Part shown: positions 16,596-24,832 of the stretch, in pieces
Layout: each line of letters opens with the position of its first letter
Position numbering within the stretch: position 1 is the stretch's first letter
NCBI GenBank assembly: GCA_965197275.1
Contig: CBDAMQ010000034.1
Span: 310,001-374,000, forward strand
From: DASCOT01 sp965197275
Lineage (GTDB): Bacteria; Acidobacteriota; UBA890; WLXD01
Direction of reading: 5' to 3'
Length of the DNA stretch: 64,000 nucleotides
The notes under the pieces: generated by a model
The model's input: only the letters and a program-made list of their open reading frames with translations
Database searches by the model: none
Told to the model about the DNA's origin: nothing
Position numbers and translations under genes: made by a program

Positions 16596-18905
16596 ATGCC
16601 CAGATATCGCTCATGCGTCGCGGTGGCGTTTCGCGCGCTCATCGTCGCCGCTTTCCTGATCAGCCCAGCGCTCGCGGCGCCGTCGGCCGCCCAGTCGCCG
16701 GGCAGGCCGCGCACCATGACCTTCCTCGACATGCAGCATATGGCCCGCGCCGGCTCGTTCGCCCCCAGCCCGGACGGCACCTGGATGCTGTACACCGTAT
16801 CCACCCCCGACTGGGCGGAGGCATCGCAGCAGACTGACATCCATCTGGTGTCACTGTTGCAGGGTGTGGCGTCGGGCCGCCGCATGACCTACACGGACGA
16901 CCGCAACGAGAGATCCCCTGCCTGGTCAGGCGACGGGCGTTTCTTCGTTTTCGCCTCGGACCGTGATCGTGCTCGGGACCGAAGCCCCGACGACGGTGAC
17001 TCGATTGGCGGGGACCAGCTGTACCTCATGCGTCCGGACGGTGGCGAGGCGAGGCGCGTAACCGATGCTGACGACGGGGTATCGGACTTCGCCTTCAGCA
17101 CCGACGGGCTTTGGCTGGTCTACCGCAGCGGCGAATCCGGCCAGCAGCAGCTGTTCAGGCTGCCGGTGCAGGGCATCGACACGGCTACCGCGGAGCAGCT
17201 CACCGACCACGCTGCCGGTGTCGAGGACTGGGACTGGGCCCCCGACAGCGGCCGCATCTACTTCACCCGCCCCGACAGCGCCGACGCCGATGAGCGGCTG
17301 CGGGCGGAGAAGAAGTTCACCGTCGATATCCGCAATCAGGTGACGCCGTTGTCGAGCCTGTGGGCGCTCGAGATCGACTCGCTGACGGCGACGCGGCTCA
17401 CCGACGACCCGAGCATGAGCGTGGCGAGCTTCACGGTGTCGGACGATGGCCGCTGGGTGGGCTTCACGGGCTCTTCGGCCGAGCGTTACGAGCGCAACAT
17501 CACCGAGGAACGGATCAACGCCGATCTGTACCTGCTGGAGACCGCGACCGGTGAAGTGGAGCGCCTGACGGACAACGACGAGGTCGGCGAGAGCGGCATG
17601 AGCTTCTCCCCCGACGGTCGCCTACTGGCGTTCTCCGCCCCCGACGACATGTCTGCCTACAGCATGAGGAACCGGCGCATCTACGTGCGCGAGGTTGCCG
17701 ATCGCGGCGGTGCGTTCCGTAAGATCGGCGCCGGCTTCGACGGCCACGCATCGCCGGGGTTCTGGTCCGACGACGGCGGTACCATCTACTTCAACGGCGG
17801 CGTTCGCGTCACCCGCCAGCTGCACTCCCTCGACATCAGCGACGATAGCGTGCAGCAGCTGACGCACGAGGCGGCGGCGCTCAGAGTCAGCCGCGACGAG
17901 GACTCCGGAGTGCTGTTGATCAACTACTCCGATCCGAGCACTCCGCCGACGCTGTTCACCGTTGCCAGCGTCGCGGACGTCGGTACGCGTTCGAGCTGGA
18001 AGCAGCTCGTCGACGTCAACCGTCAGGTCGAGGGCATTGCACTTGGCGAGGAGACCGAGGTCACCTGGACGTCGACCGATGGCAAGCAAGTCGGCGGCGT
18101 GCTGGTGAAGCCCGTCGGCTACGAGGAAGGGAAGCGCTACCCGCTCATCGTCGCCATCCACGGCGGTCCCGCCGGCGCCGACACACTGCGGTTCAACGGC
18201 GGCTATGGATCGCAGGTGTACGCCGGCGCCGGCTATGCCGTGCTCAAGCCCAACTACCGCGGGTCTTCGAACTACGGCGAGGAGCATCGCACCGAGATCG
18301 TCGGCAACTACTTCCCGCAGGGCTACGACGACATCATGACCGGGGTGGATCATCTGATCGCCGAGGGCATCGTCGATCCCGACCGCATGGGAGCGCTCGG
18401 CTGGAGCGCCGGTGGCCACTGGTCGAACTGGATCCTCACCCACACCGACCGCTTCAGGGCGATCAGCTCGGGTGCCGGAACGTCGAACTGGATCTCGATG
18501 TACGCCCAGAGCGACGTACAGCGCAATCGCCAGTTCTATCTCGGCAACGATCTCCCGTACGATAACTACGATGCTTACTGGGAGCAGTCGCCGATGAAGT
18601 ACATCAAGAACGCCAAGACCCCGACGATGATTCACGTGGTCGAGGACGATCCACGCGTTCCCAGCCCGCAGTCGGTCGAGCTGCACATGGCCCTCAAAAA
18701 GCTCGGGGTGCCCACCGAGCTGTTCATGTACCCGGGCCGCAGCCACGGTATTCCTGACCCGCGCAATCGGCTGGTGAAGGCGGTCAGCGAAATGGCGTGG
18801 ATGGATTACTACGTGCGCGGCATGGGTGAGAAGTTTGCCTGGCGCGACGTGCTCAAGACGCTCGACGGCACGGCAGAGGCGACCGAGGCGGCGGGAGGCA
18901 GCTGA
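16596..18905 (+). CDS. S9-family prolyl oligopeptidase-like peptidase
   Basis: 769 residues starting at ATG 16596 (CGGAG upstream); an earlier in-frame ATG overlaps the previous gene and would bury the signal peptide (AFLISPALAAPSAAQS). Residues ~45-500 form a WD40/TolB-like propeller with SPDG repeats. The C-terminal alpha/beta hydrolase has nucleophile Ser604 (GWSAGG), the acid in VEDDPRVP and the histidine in GRSHGIPDP. Expected product is an exported dipeptidyl- or acylaminoacyl-peptidase. It shares a transcript with the amidohydrolase by spacing. Confidence 0.93.
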   Translation: MPRYRSCVAVAFRALIVAAFLISPALAAPSAAQSPGRPRTMTFLDMQHMARAGSFAPSPDGTWMLYTVSTPDWAEASQQTDIHLVSLLQGVASGRRMTYTDDRNERSPAWSGDGRFFVFASDRDRARDRSPDDGDSIGGDQLYLMRPDGGEARRVTDADDGVSDFAFSTDGLWLVYRSGESGQQQLFRLPVQGIDTATAEQLTDHAAGVEDWDWAPDSGRIYFTRPDSADADERLRAEKKFTVDIRNQVTPLSSLWALEIDSLTATRLTDDPSMSVASFTVSDDGRWVGFTGSSAERYERNITEERINADLYLLETATGEVERLTDNDEVGESGMSFSPDGRLLAFSAPDDMSAYSMRNRRIYVREVADRGGAFRKIGAGFDGHASPGFWSDDGGTIYFNGGVRVTRQLHSLDISDDSVQQLTHEAAALRVSRDEDSGVLLINYSDPSTPPTLFTVASVADVGTRSSWKQLVDVNRQVEGIALGEETEVTWTSTDGKQVGGVLVKPVGYEEGKRYPLIVAIHGGPAGADTLRFNGGYGSQVYAGAGYAVLKPNYRGSSNYGEEHRTEIVGNYFPQGYDDIMTGVDHLIAEGIVDPDRMGALGWSAGGHWSNWILTHTDRFRAISSGAGTSNWISMYAQSDVQRNRQFYLGNDLPYDNYDAYWEQSPMKYIKNAKTPTMIHVVEDDPRVPSPQSVELHMALKKLGVPTELFMYPGRSHGIPDPRNRLVKAVSEMAWMDYYVRGMGEKFAWRDVLKTLDGTAEATEAAGGS

Positions 18906-18979
18906 CGGCTGCGCGCAAACCTGGAAGTAGGTCCAGCGCGTGGAGTCCAACGCGCGATTGATCGGGGAGCAAGGCCACC

Positions 18980-19888
18980 GTGTCCGATGCCGCCGTACGT
19001 TTCGACGACATCCACAAGAGCTACGGCGAGACCGTGGCGTTGCGCGGCGTGTCGTTCGAGGTGCGTCGGGGCGAGGTGTTCGGGCTGCTGGGTCCGAACG
19101 GTGCCGGCAAGACCAGCCTGATCCGTATCCTGCTCGACATCATTCGCGCCGACGAGGGCGGCGTTCATCTGTTCGGCGAGCCGCTGACGCACGCGCTGCT
19201 CGATCGTGTCGGCTACCTGCCGGAGGAGCGCGGGCTCTACAAGAAGCAGAAGATCGTCGATGTGCTGGCATACTTCGGCCGCCTGCACGGATTGACTCGC
19301 GCCGACGCTCGCCAACGTGCGCTCGCCTGGCTGGATCGCGTCGGCTTGCCCGACGTTGCCACCTGGAAGGTCGATCGACTCAGCAAGGGCATGAGCCAGA
19401 AGGTGCAAGTGGCCGGCACGTTGCTGTTCGAGCCCGATCTGTGCGTGCTCGACGAGCCGTTCACCGGACTCGATCCGGTCAACGTGCGTTTGGTGCAGGA
19501 GCTCATCGAGGAGCGGCGTGACGCCGGCATGACCACCATCCTGTCGACACACCGGATGAACGCCGTCGAGGAGCTCTGCGATCGAGTCGCGCTGATCGAT
19601 CACGGTAGCCTCATGGTGTTCGGCGAGACGGAGGCGGTGCGCCGGGAGCATTCGGCCGGCGACATTCTGGTATCGCTGTCTGCGCCGCCGCCGAAGCTGG
19701 CGGAGATTCTCCAGGCTACCGATGGCGGCGACGGCAACTGGTTGCTGCGGCCACGGCAGGGGCTGGCAGTCGACGGGCTGGTGCGCGCCCTCGTCGAGGC
19801 CGGGGCCGCCGTCCACCGTGTCGAGGCGGCGCTGGCCTCGATGGAGGAGGTGTTCGTGACCGTCGTGCAGCGGGAGCGCGAGCACTGA
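18980..19888 (+). CDS. ABC transporter ATP-binding protein (NatA-like)
   Basis: 302 residues from a GTG start. Walker A GPNGAGKTS, the Q-loop region is YLPEERGLYKKQ (PEERG as in NatA/DrrA-type exporters), signature LSKGMSQKVQ, Walker B LCVLDEPFTGLDP and the switch His in STHRMN. The C-terminal ~80 residues are the usual DUF4162-like extension. It pairs with the permease that overlaps it by one base. Substrate is unknown; NatAB relatives export Na+ or drugs. Confidence 0.95.
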   Translation: MSDAAVRFDDIHKSYGETVALRGVSFEVRRGEVFGLLGPNGAGKTSLIRILLDIIRADEGGVHLFGEPLTHALLDRVGYLPEERGLYKKQKIVDVLAYFGRLHGLTRADARQRALAWLDRVGLPDVATWKVDRLSKGMSQKVQVAGTLLFEPDLCVLDEPFTGLDPVNVRLVQELIEERRDAGMTTILSTHRMNAVEELCDRVALIDHGSLMVFGETEAVRREHSAGDILVSLSAPPPKLAEILQATDGGDGNWLLRPRQGLAVDGLVRALVEAGAAVHRVEAALASMEEVFVTVVQREREH

Positions 19889-21207
19889 TGCGGCGGCGCC
19901 AGGTGGCATCCGTAGCCGAGTTCGAGTTCCTTTCGATCGTGCGTACCAAGGGTTACCTACTGGCAACTCTGGGTATGCCGGCATTGATCCTGGTGTATGC
20001 GGTTTTCGCAAACTGGTTCGGCGCCTTCATCGAGATGTCCATCGATGGCGACCCGCAGGTGTTCGGCGTGATCGACCACGCCGGGCAACTGGATCTGCGC
20101 GAGGACCTGGTCGGTTCGTTACTCGACCTGCCCGAGCCGGCCCGCATGGCTCTGGAACAGAGCGGTGCCGACAGCCTGGGGCCGATCGCGCACTTCACCG
20201 ACACCGTGTTTCGCGGTTTCGACGACTCGGCTGCTGCTACGGGCGCGTTTCTTGCCGGTGAGATCAGCGGTTACATCGTCATACCGGCCGACTTCGTGCA
20301 GTCTGGCGACGTTGACGTGTACACCAGTGACGATGTCCGTGCGCCACGTGGGACGGCGCGCGAAAACCTCGCCGGCCTCCTGCTGGAGGGCTTTCAGCAG
20401 CAGGTTCCCGAGACGATCCGGGCTCGACTGGCGGATCCGATCGCGAGTCATCGGGACTGGGTGATCGACGACGTCGGGGCGACACACCCGTACGATCGAC
20501 TAACCGCGATCTTGCGCCTCCTGGTGCCCGGCGCGTTCACCATGACGTTCCTGATCGCTTTGCTCACCACCACCGGTTACCTGGTGCAGGGTGTCTCCAT
20601 CGAGAAAGAGAATCGTGTCGTCGAGGTCCTGCTGTCGTCCACCTCGCCGGACGAGATCCTCGGCGGCAAGTTGCTGGGGCTCGGCGCGGCGGGATTGCTC
20701 CAGGTGCTCGTTTGGTTCTCGATGGTGATCTTCGGCGCCACGATCGCCGCCGGCATCGCCATCGCCGCCGGGGTGACGGTTCCCTGGAAAGCGCTCATCA
20801 CCGGGACGCTCTTCTTCGTAGCGGCGTATTTCTTCTATGGCGCGATGATGCTGGCCTTCGCCTCCTTCGGCAACAGCCAGCAGGAAGGGCAGAAACTGGC
20901 GGCGGTGTGGACCATGCTGGCGGTGCTGCCGATGATGCTCTTCCCCGCCCTTCTCAACACGCCCCACGGCACCATCGCGTGGGTCATGACGTTCATTCCG
21001 TTCAGTGCACCGCTGACGGTGCTCGGCCGCGTAGCACTGGATCCGGATGGTGTGCAGATCTGGGAGCTGACGCTCTCGCTCGCCATCCTGGTCTTCTCGA
21101 CCTGGCTGGCGCTCAAGCTCGGCGCTCGACTCTTCCGGATCGGCCTGCTGGCGCTCGGAAGCCGTCCGAAGCTGAAGGAAATCTGGCGGCAGGCACGCGC
21201 TAGCTGA
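19888..21207 (+). CDS. ABC-2 type transporter permease (NatB-like)
   Basis: 439 residues, start overlapping the ATPase stop (TGATG), indicating translational coupling. One membrane helix near 25-45, a large extracytoplasmic domain (~50-190), then five more helices. ENRVVEVLLSSTSPDEILGGK is the ABC-2 coupling-helix motif typical of NatB. Together with the ATPase it forms a two-gene exporter. The last codons are the first unit of a decaying 32-bp tandem repeat. Confidence 0.93.
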   Translation: MRRRQVASVAEFEFLSIVRTKGYLLATLGMPALILVYAVFANWFGAFIEMSIDGDPQVFGVIDHAGQLDLREDLVGSLLDLPEPARMALEQSGADSLGPIAHFTDTVFRGFDDSAAATGAFLAGEISGYIVIPADFVQSGDVDVYTSDDVRAPRGTARENLAGLLLEGFQQQVPETIRARLADPIASHRDWVIDDVGATHPYDRLTAILRLLVPGAFTMTFLIALLTTTGYLVQGVSIEKENRVVEVLLSSTSPDEILGGKLLGLGAAGLLQVLVWFSMVIFGATIAAGIAIAAGVTVPWKALITGTLFFVAAYFFYGAMMLAFASFGNSQQEGQKLAAVWTMLAVLPMMLFPALLNTPHGTIAWVMTFIPFSAPLTVLGRVALDPDGVQIWELTLSLAILVFSTWLALKLGARLFRIGLLALGSRPKLKEIWRQARAS

Positions 21208-21304
21208 CGGAAATCTGGCGCCAGGCTTGGGCCGGCTGACAGGAATCTCACCGCAGGTCGCGCGCCGGCTAAAGGACCTCTCGCGGCCAGGCTCGCGCCG
21301 ATTT
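21177..21304 (+). repeat. Decaying 32-bp tandem repeat starting inside the permease stop region
   Basis: Four consecutive 32-base units: 21177-21208, 21209-21240, 21241-21272 and 21273-21304. Unit 1 contains the permease's last codons and its TGA; unit 2 begins GGAAATCTGGCG like unit 1 and also carries GCTGAC; units 3 and 4 are progressively more diverged (AGGAATCTCACCGCAGG, AGGACCTCTCGCGGCC). The rest of the gap to 21499 shows no gene. Confidence 0.7.
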
Positions 21305-21499
21305 GAGGAGCCTTGCGCCGGCCGCGGTCGGTCCGCCAGAGGTTCCACTGCTCCACCGCTCCTCGCCGATCGGTACAGGGAACGTCGCGTTGACCCGCCT
21401 GTGCGCGCTGTAGGAGTCGAAGAACCTGTCGAGCCAGGCGGCGACGGAGGACGAGTCTTGCTGCATGGCGCGGATTGAAACACATGCGAAACTGCCACC

Positions 21500-22996
21500 A
21501 TGCGAAGGATCGATCTGGTGCGGATGGTCGGCGCGATCGCGCTCGGACTGATGATGCTGGCGCCGGCTGCATGCACCCGGCAGGAAGTCGCGGCCCGACC
21601 GCCGAACATCATCCTCATCCTCGCCGACGACCTGGGGTACGGCGAGCTCGGTTCCTACGGGCAGCGGCACATCCGTACGCCGAGCCTCGACCGCATGGCG
21701 GCCGAGGGCATCCGGTTCACGCAGCATTACTCGGGTAGCCCGGTTTGTGCGCCCTCGCGCGGCACCCTGCTGACCGGGCTTCATACTGGCCATGCGTACA
21801 TCCGCGACAACGACGAGATGGCCGATCGCGGCGACATCTGGTTCGACCTCAGCCTCGAGGGCCAGCGCCCACTGCTTCCCGACACCGTTACCATACCCGG
21901 CCTGCTGCAACGTGCGGGGTACGTCACCGGCGCGATGGGGAAATGGGGTCTGGGCGGGCCGGGTAGCACCGGCGCTCCGAAGCAACAGGGCTTCGATCGT
22001 TGGTACGGGTACCTGGGTCAGCGTCTGGCGCACAATTACTACCCGCAGCACCTGTGGAGTGACGGTGTTCGGGAGATGCTCGACGGCAACGAGTACTTCC
22101 ACCCGCACCAGCCCTTGCCGCCCGAAGCCGATCCGTCGGATCCGGTTTCCTACGAGCCTTACTCCGGGCAGCAATACTCGATGGATCGCATCGTCGAGGA
22201 GGCGCTGAGCTTCGTCGAGCAGCACCAGGACCGGCCCTTCTTTCTGTTTCTACCGTTCATCGTGCCCCACCTTGCCCTGCAGGTACCGCAAGACTCGCTG
22301 GACGAGTACGTCGGTGCCTTCGAGGAGACCCCGTACCTCGGCGATCAGGGCTATCTTCCGCACCCGACGCCGCGCGCCGCCTACGCGGCGATGATCACTC
22401 GCATGGACCGCGAGATCGGCCGTATTGGCGCTCGCGTCGCTGAGCTTGGCCTCGATGCCGGCACGCTCACCATATTCACCAGCGACAACGGCCCCAGCTG
22501 GGTCGGCGGCGTCGATCGGGAGTTCTTCACCAGCTCCGGGCCGCTGCGCGGGCGCAAGGCGCAGCTGTACGAAGGAGGCGTGCGGGTGCCGATGATCGCC
22601 CGCTGGCCGGGCCGCATCGCCGCCGGCGGCGTCAGCGATCAGCTCTCGGCATTCTGGGATTTCATGCCGACGCTCGCCGAGGTGGCCGGGGTTGCCGTGC
22701 CGACCGAGAGCGACGGCGTTTCGCTGCTGCCGACCCTGCTGGGTCGTCCCGAGCAGCAGGGGCGGCACGAGTACCTGTACTGGGAATTCGGCGGACGTCA
22801 GGCCGTCAGGCTGGATGACTGGAAAGCCCTGCGGCATCGCGTTGGCGGTCCGATCGAGCTGTACGATCTGGCGGTCGACATCGGTGAGATACGCGATGTT
22901 GCGGCCAACGAGCCCAGCGTCGTGGCGCGCATCGAGCAGATCCTACGGACGGCGCGTACCGAATCCGTGCTGTTCCCGTTAGTGCGGACAAACTGA
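21500..22996 (+). CDS. Sulfatase (arylsulfatase A-like), lipoprotein
   Basis: 498 residues with lipobox APAAC (Cys25). Sulfatase signature 1 is CAPSRGTLLTG, with Cys83 as the residue to be converted to formylglycine; the first metal site is ILADDLGYGELGSYG, and the second is IFTSDNGPSW. The protein would hydrolyse sulfate esters of an unknown substrate outside the cytoplasm. No formylglycine-generating enzyme is in the window, so maturation must come from elsewhere. An arylsulfotransferase at 43 kb is another sulfate-ester enzyme in the same region. Confidence 0.95.
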   Translation: MRRIDLVRMVGAIALGLMMLAPAACTRQEVAARPPNIILILADDLGYGELGSYGQRHIRTPSLDRMAAEGIRFTQHYSGSPVCAPSRGTLLTGLHTGHAYIRDNDEMADRGDIWFDLSLEGQRPLLPDTVTIPGLLQRAGYVTGAMGKWGLGGPGSTGAPKQQGFDRWYGYLGQRLAHNYYPQHLWSDGVREMLDGNEYFHPHQPLPPEADPSDPVSYEPYSGQQYSMDRIVEEALSFVEQHQDRPFFLFLPFIVPHLALQVPQDSLDEYVGAFEETPYLGDQGYLPHPTPRAAYAAMITRMDREIGRIGARVAELGLDAGTLTIFTSDNGPSWVGGVDREFFTSSGPLRGRKAQLYEGGVRVPMIARWPGRIAAGGVSDQLSAFWDFMPTLAEVAGVAVPTESDGVSLLPTLLGRPEQQGRHEYLYWEFGGRQAVRLDDWKALRHRVGGPIELYDLAVDIGEIRDVAANEPSVVARIEQILRTARTESVLFPLVRTN

Positions 22997-23087
22997 GGCG
23001 TCTTCCGGCGGTGCTTCTACCACGGCCTGTCAGACCATCGGCGCAGCTCCGGGCCGGTAGGCTCCACCATCGCGAGTCGCGGTCGTC

Positions 23088-23711
23088 ATGATGGACGCGC
23101 ACCAGTGGGATGCGTACTACTCCGCCAACCAGGACCCGTGGACGCGACCCGACAGTGATCTGGTGGACGAGGCGGGTAGATTGGCCCCCGGCCGAGCGCT
23201 GGATCTCGGTGCCGGAGAAGGTGCCAACAGCCTCTGGCTTGCGCGTCAGGGTTGGCGGGTGACGGCGGTCGATCAGTCGCCGGCGGCGATCGGCACGCTC
23301 CTGAAGCTCGCCGCCGAGGAAGCCTTGCCGGTGCGCGGTGAGGTGGCGGACGTCGTCGACTACCGTGCCGACGCCGGCTTCGACCTGGTGCTCGTCTGCT
23401 ACATGCACCTGCCGACTGCGGTTCGCGCGCCAATGCTGGCGAGCGCCGCCTCGACGGTCGCGCCTGGGGGCGTGCTGCTGCTCATCGGTATTCCACCGGC
23501 GCTCGGGCCGGTTGCCGCTGCGCTGCCAGAGGATCTTCTCGCGTCTCCCGACGAGGTCACGGCGTCCCTTTCCAGCCTCACCATCGAACGCTGTGAGGTG
23601 CACCACCGGACGATCGGTTGTGCGGAAGGTGACTTCGAATCCGACGTGATGCTGGTACGTGCCCGTCGTCCCGCTGCTGTGAGCCCCGAAGAACCGGGGC
23701 GCACGCCCTGA
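23088..23711 (+). CDS. Class I SAM-dependent methyltransferase (TehB-like)
   Basis: 207 residues starting ATG-ATG. DAHQWDAYYSANQDPW is the typical N-terminal entry of TehB-like methyltransferases; motif I is LDLGAGEGANSLWLA, with VTAVDQSPAA as the acidic loop and FDLVLVCYMHLP as motif IV. The substrate is unknown; some relatives detoxify tellurite or thiols. A TerC-family protein follows directly, which makes a metal/metalloid-related role worth considering. Confidence 0.88.
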   Translation: MMDAHQWDAYYSANQDPWTRPDSDLVDEAGRLAPGRALDLGAGEGANSLWLARQGWRVTAVDQSPAAIGTLLKLAAEEALPVRGEVADVVDYRADAGFDLVLVCYMHLPTAVRAPMLASAASTVAPGGVLLLIGIPPALGPVAAALPEDLLASPDEVTASLSSLTIERCEVHHRTIGCAEGDFESDVMLVRARRPAAVSPEEPGRTP

Positions 23712-23740
23712 ACGCTTTCCCGAACATCACGGAGTGATCG

Positions 23741-24517
23741 ATGGAGATCTTCAGCCTCGAGAATCTGGTGACCCTGGGGCTGCTCACGCTGCTCCAGGGC
23801 GTGCTCGGGTTCGACAACATGCTGTACATCGCCCTCGAGTCGAAGCGGGCGCCGGCTCACCGTCAGGCGTCGGTTCGACGCTGGGGAATCGGCATCGCCA
23901 TCCTGCTGCGCATCGTACTGCTGTTCGCGCTGACCAGCATGATCGCTGCTTTCCAGGCGCCCATCCTCACCCTGCAACGCAGCGGATGGATCGAGGCCGA
24001 GCTCAACTTCCACAGCGTCATCGTGCTGCTCGGCGGCGCCTTCATCATCTACACCGCCACCAAAGAGATTCTGCACATGGTCGGAATCGACGATCTGGAG
24101 CACCAGGAGCGCGGTGAGCGGCCGCTGGCCACCGTCGTGCTGTGGATCGTGGCGATGAACATGGTGTTTTCCTTCGACTCGATCCTCGGCGCCATGGCGC
24201 TCACCGATGTCTTCTGGGTGATGGCGACGGCGATCGTCATCGGCGGGCTGATGATGATCGTCCTCGCCGACAGCGTGGCGACGTTCCTGCAGCGCAACCG
24301 CATGTACGAGGTACTGGGGCTGTTCATTCTCTTCGTCGTCGGCATCATGCTGCTGTCGGAGGGCGGCCATCTGGCGCACCTGCGTCTGCTCGGCAACGAG
24401 GTCACACCGATGAGCAAGACGACGTTCTACTTCGTCATCGGCGTGCTCGTGCTGACCGATATCGTCCAGAGTCGGTATCAGAGGAAGCTCCTGGCCGGGC
24501 GCCTGCACCAGGCGTGA
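23741..24517 (+). CDS. TerC family integral membrane protein
   Basis: 258 residues with about seven membrane segments. The family's two acidic motifs are present: GVLGFDNMLYIAL near the start and FSFDSILGAMAL in the middle. TerC/Alx proteins move or sense manganese and other metals and were first linked to tellurite resistance. It follows a TehB-like methyltransferase by 29 bases. Confidence 0.93.
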   Translation: MEIFSLENLVTLGLLTLLQGVLGFDNMLYIALESKRAPAHRQASVRRWGIGIAILLRIVLLFALTSMIAAFQAPILTLQRSGWIEAELNFHSVIVLLGGAFIIYTATKEILHMVGIDDLEHQERGERPLATVVLWIVAMNMVFSFDSILGAMALTDVFWVMATAIVIGGLMMIVLADSVATFLQRNRMYEVLGLFILFVVGIMLLSEGGHLAHLRLLGNEVTPMSKTTFYFVIGVLVLTDIVQSRYQRKLLAGRLHQA

Positions 24518-24585
24518 GGCTCGACGTGGAGCCTGCATCGGGGACCTCATGTCCGGCGGTAGGCGGCATCGATGCGGTTACCACG

Positions 24586-24775
24586 CTGCAACATTTCGCC
24601 GTGGTGACCTACGCCGTCGATCCGGCGCGACTCCACCGCGTCGTGCCGTTCAACGCGCTTCGAGCTGCTGGATCGCCTCGGCTTCGTGCCGCTGACCGAG
24701 CAGAGCAACCCCTGCGGGGTGCTCATCCAGCCGCGCATCGAGTTCATCATCCACCTGCCGCCGCGGCGCGTTTGA
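24586..24775 (+). pseudogene. DUF2071 (YqjF-like) gene remnant with internal deletion
   Basis: About 20 residues, LQHFAVVTYAVDPARLHRVV, match the N-terminal segment of DUF2071 proteins; then the frame changes and FELLDRLGFVPLTEQ... ending IEFIIHLPPRRV-stop matches the C-terminus. The central ~170 residues expected between them are missing and the two ends are in different frames. This is a deleted gene. The rest of 24518-24832 holds nothing else recognisable. Confidence 0.65.
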
Positions 24776-24832
24776 GCTACCGTGGACGTTCTCGTACTGA
24801 GGCCACGGCGACGGAGCTCAGCAGCTCCGACC

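Noticed and set aside
17622..18950. 442-codon open frame on the minus strand
   Set aside because: Antisense shadow of the S9 peptidase, which has a complete catalytic triad.
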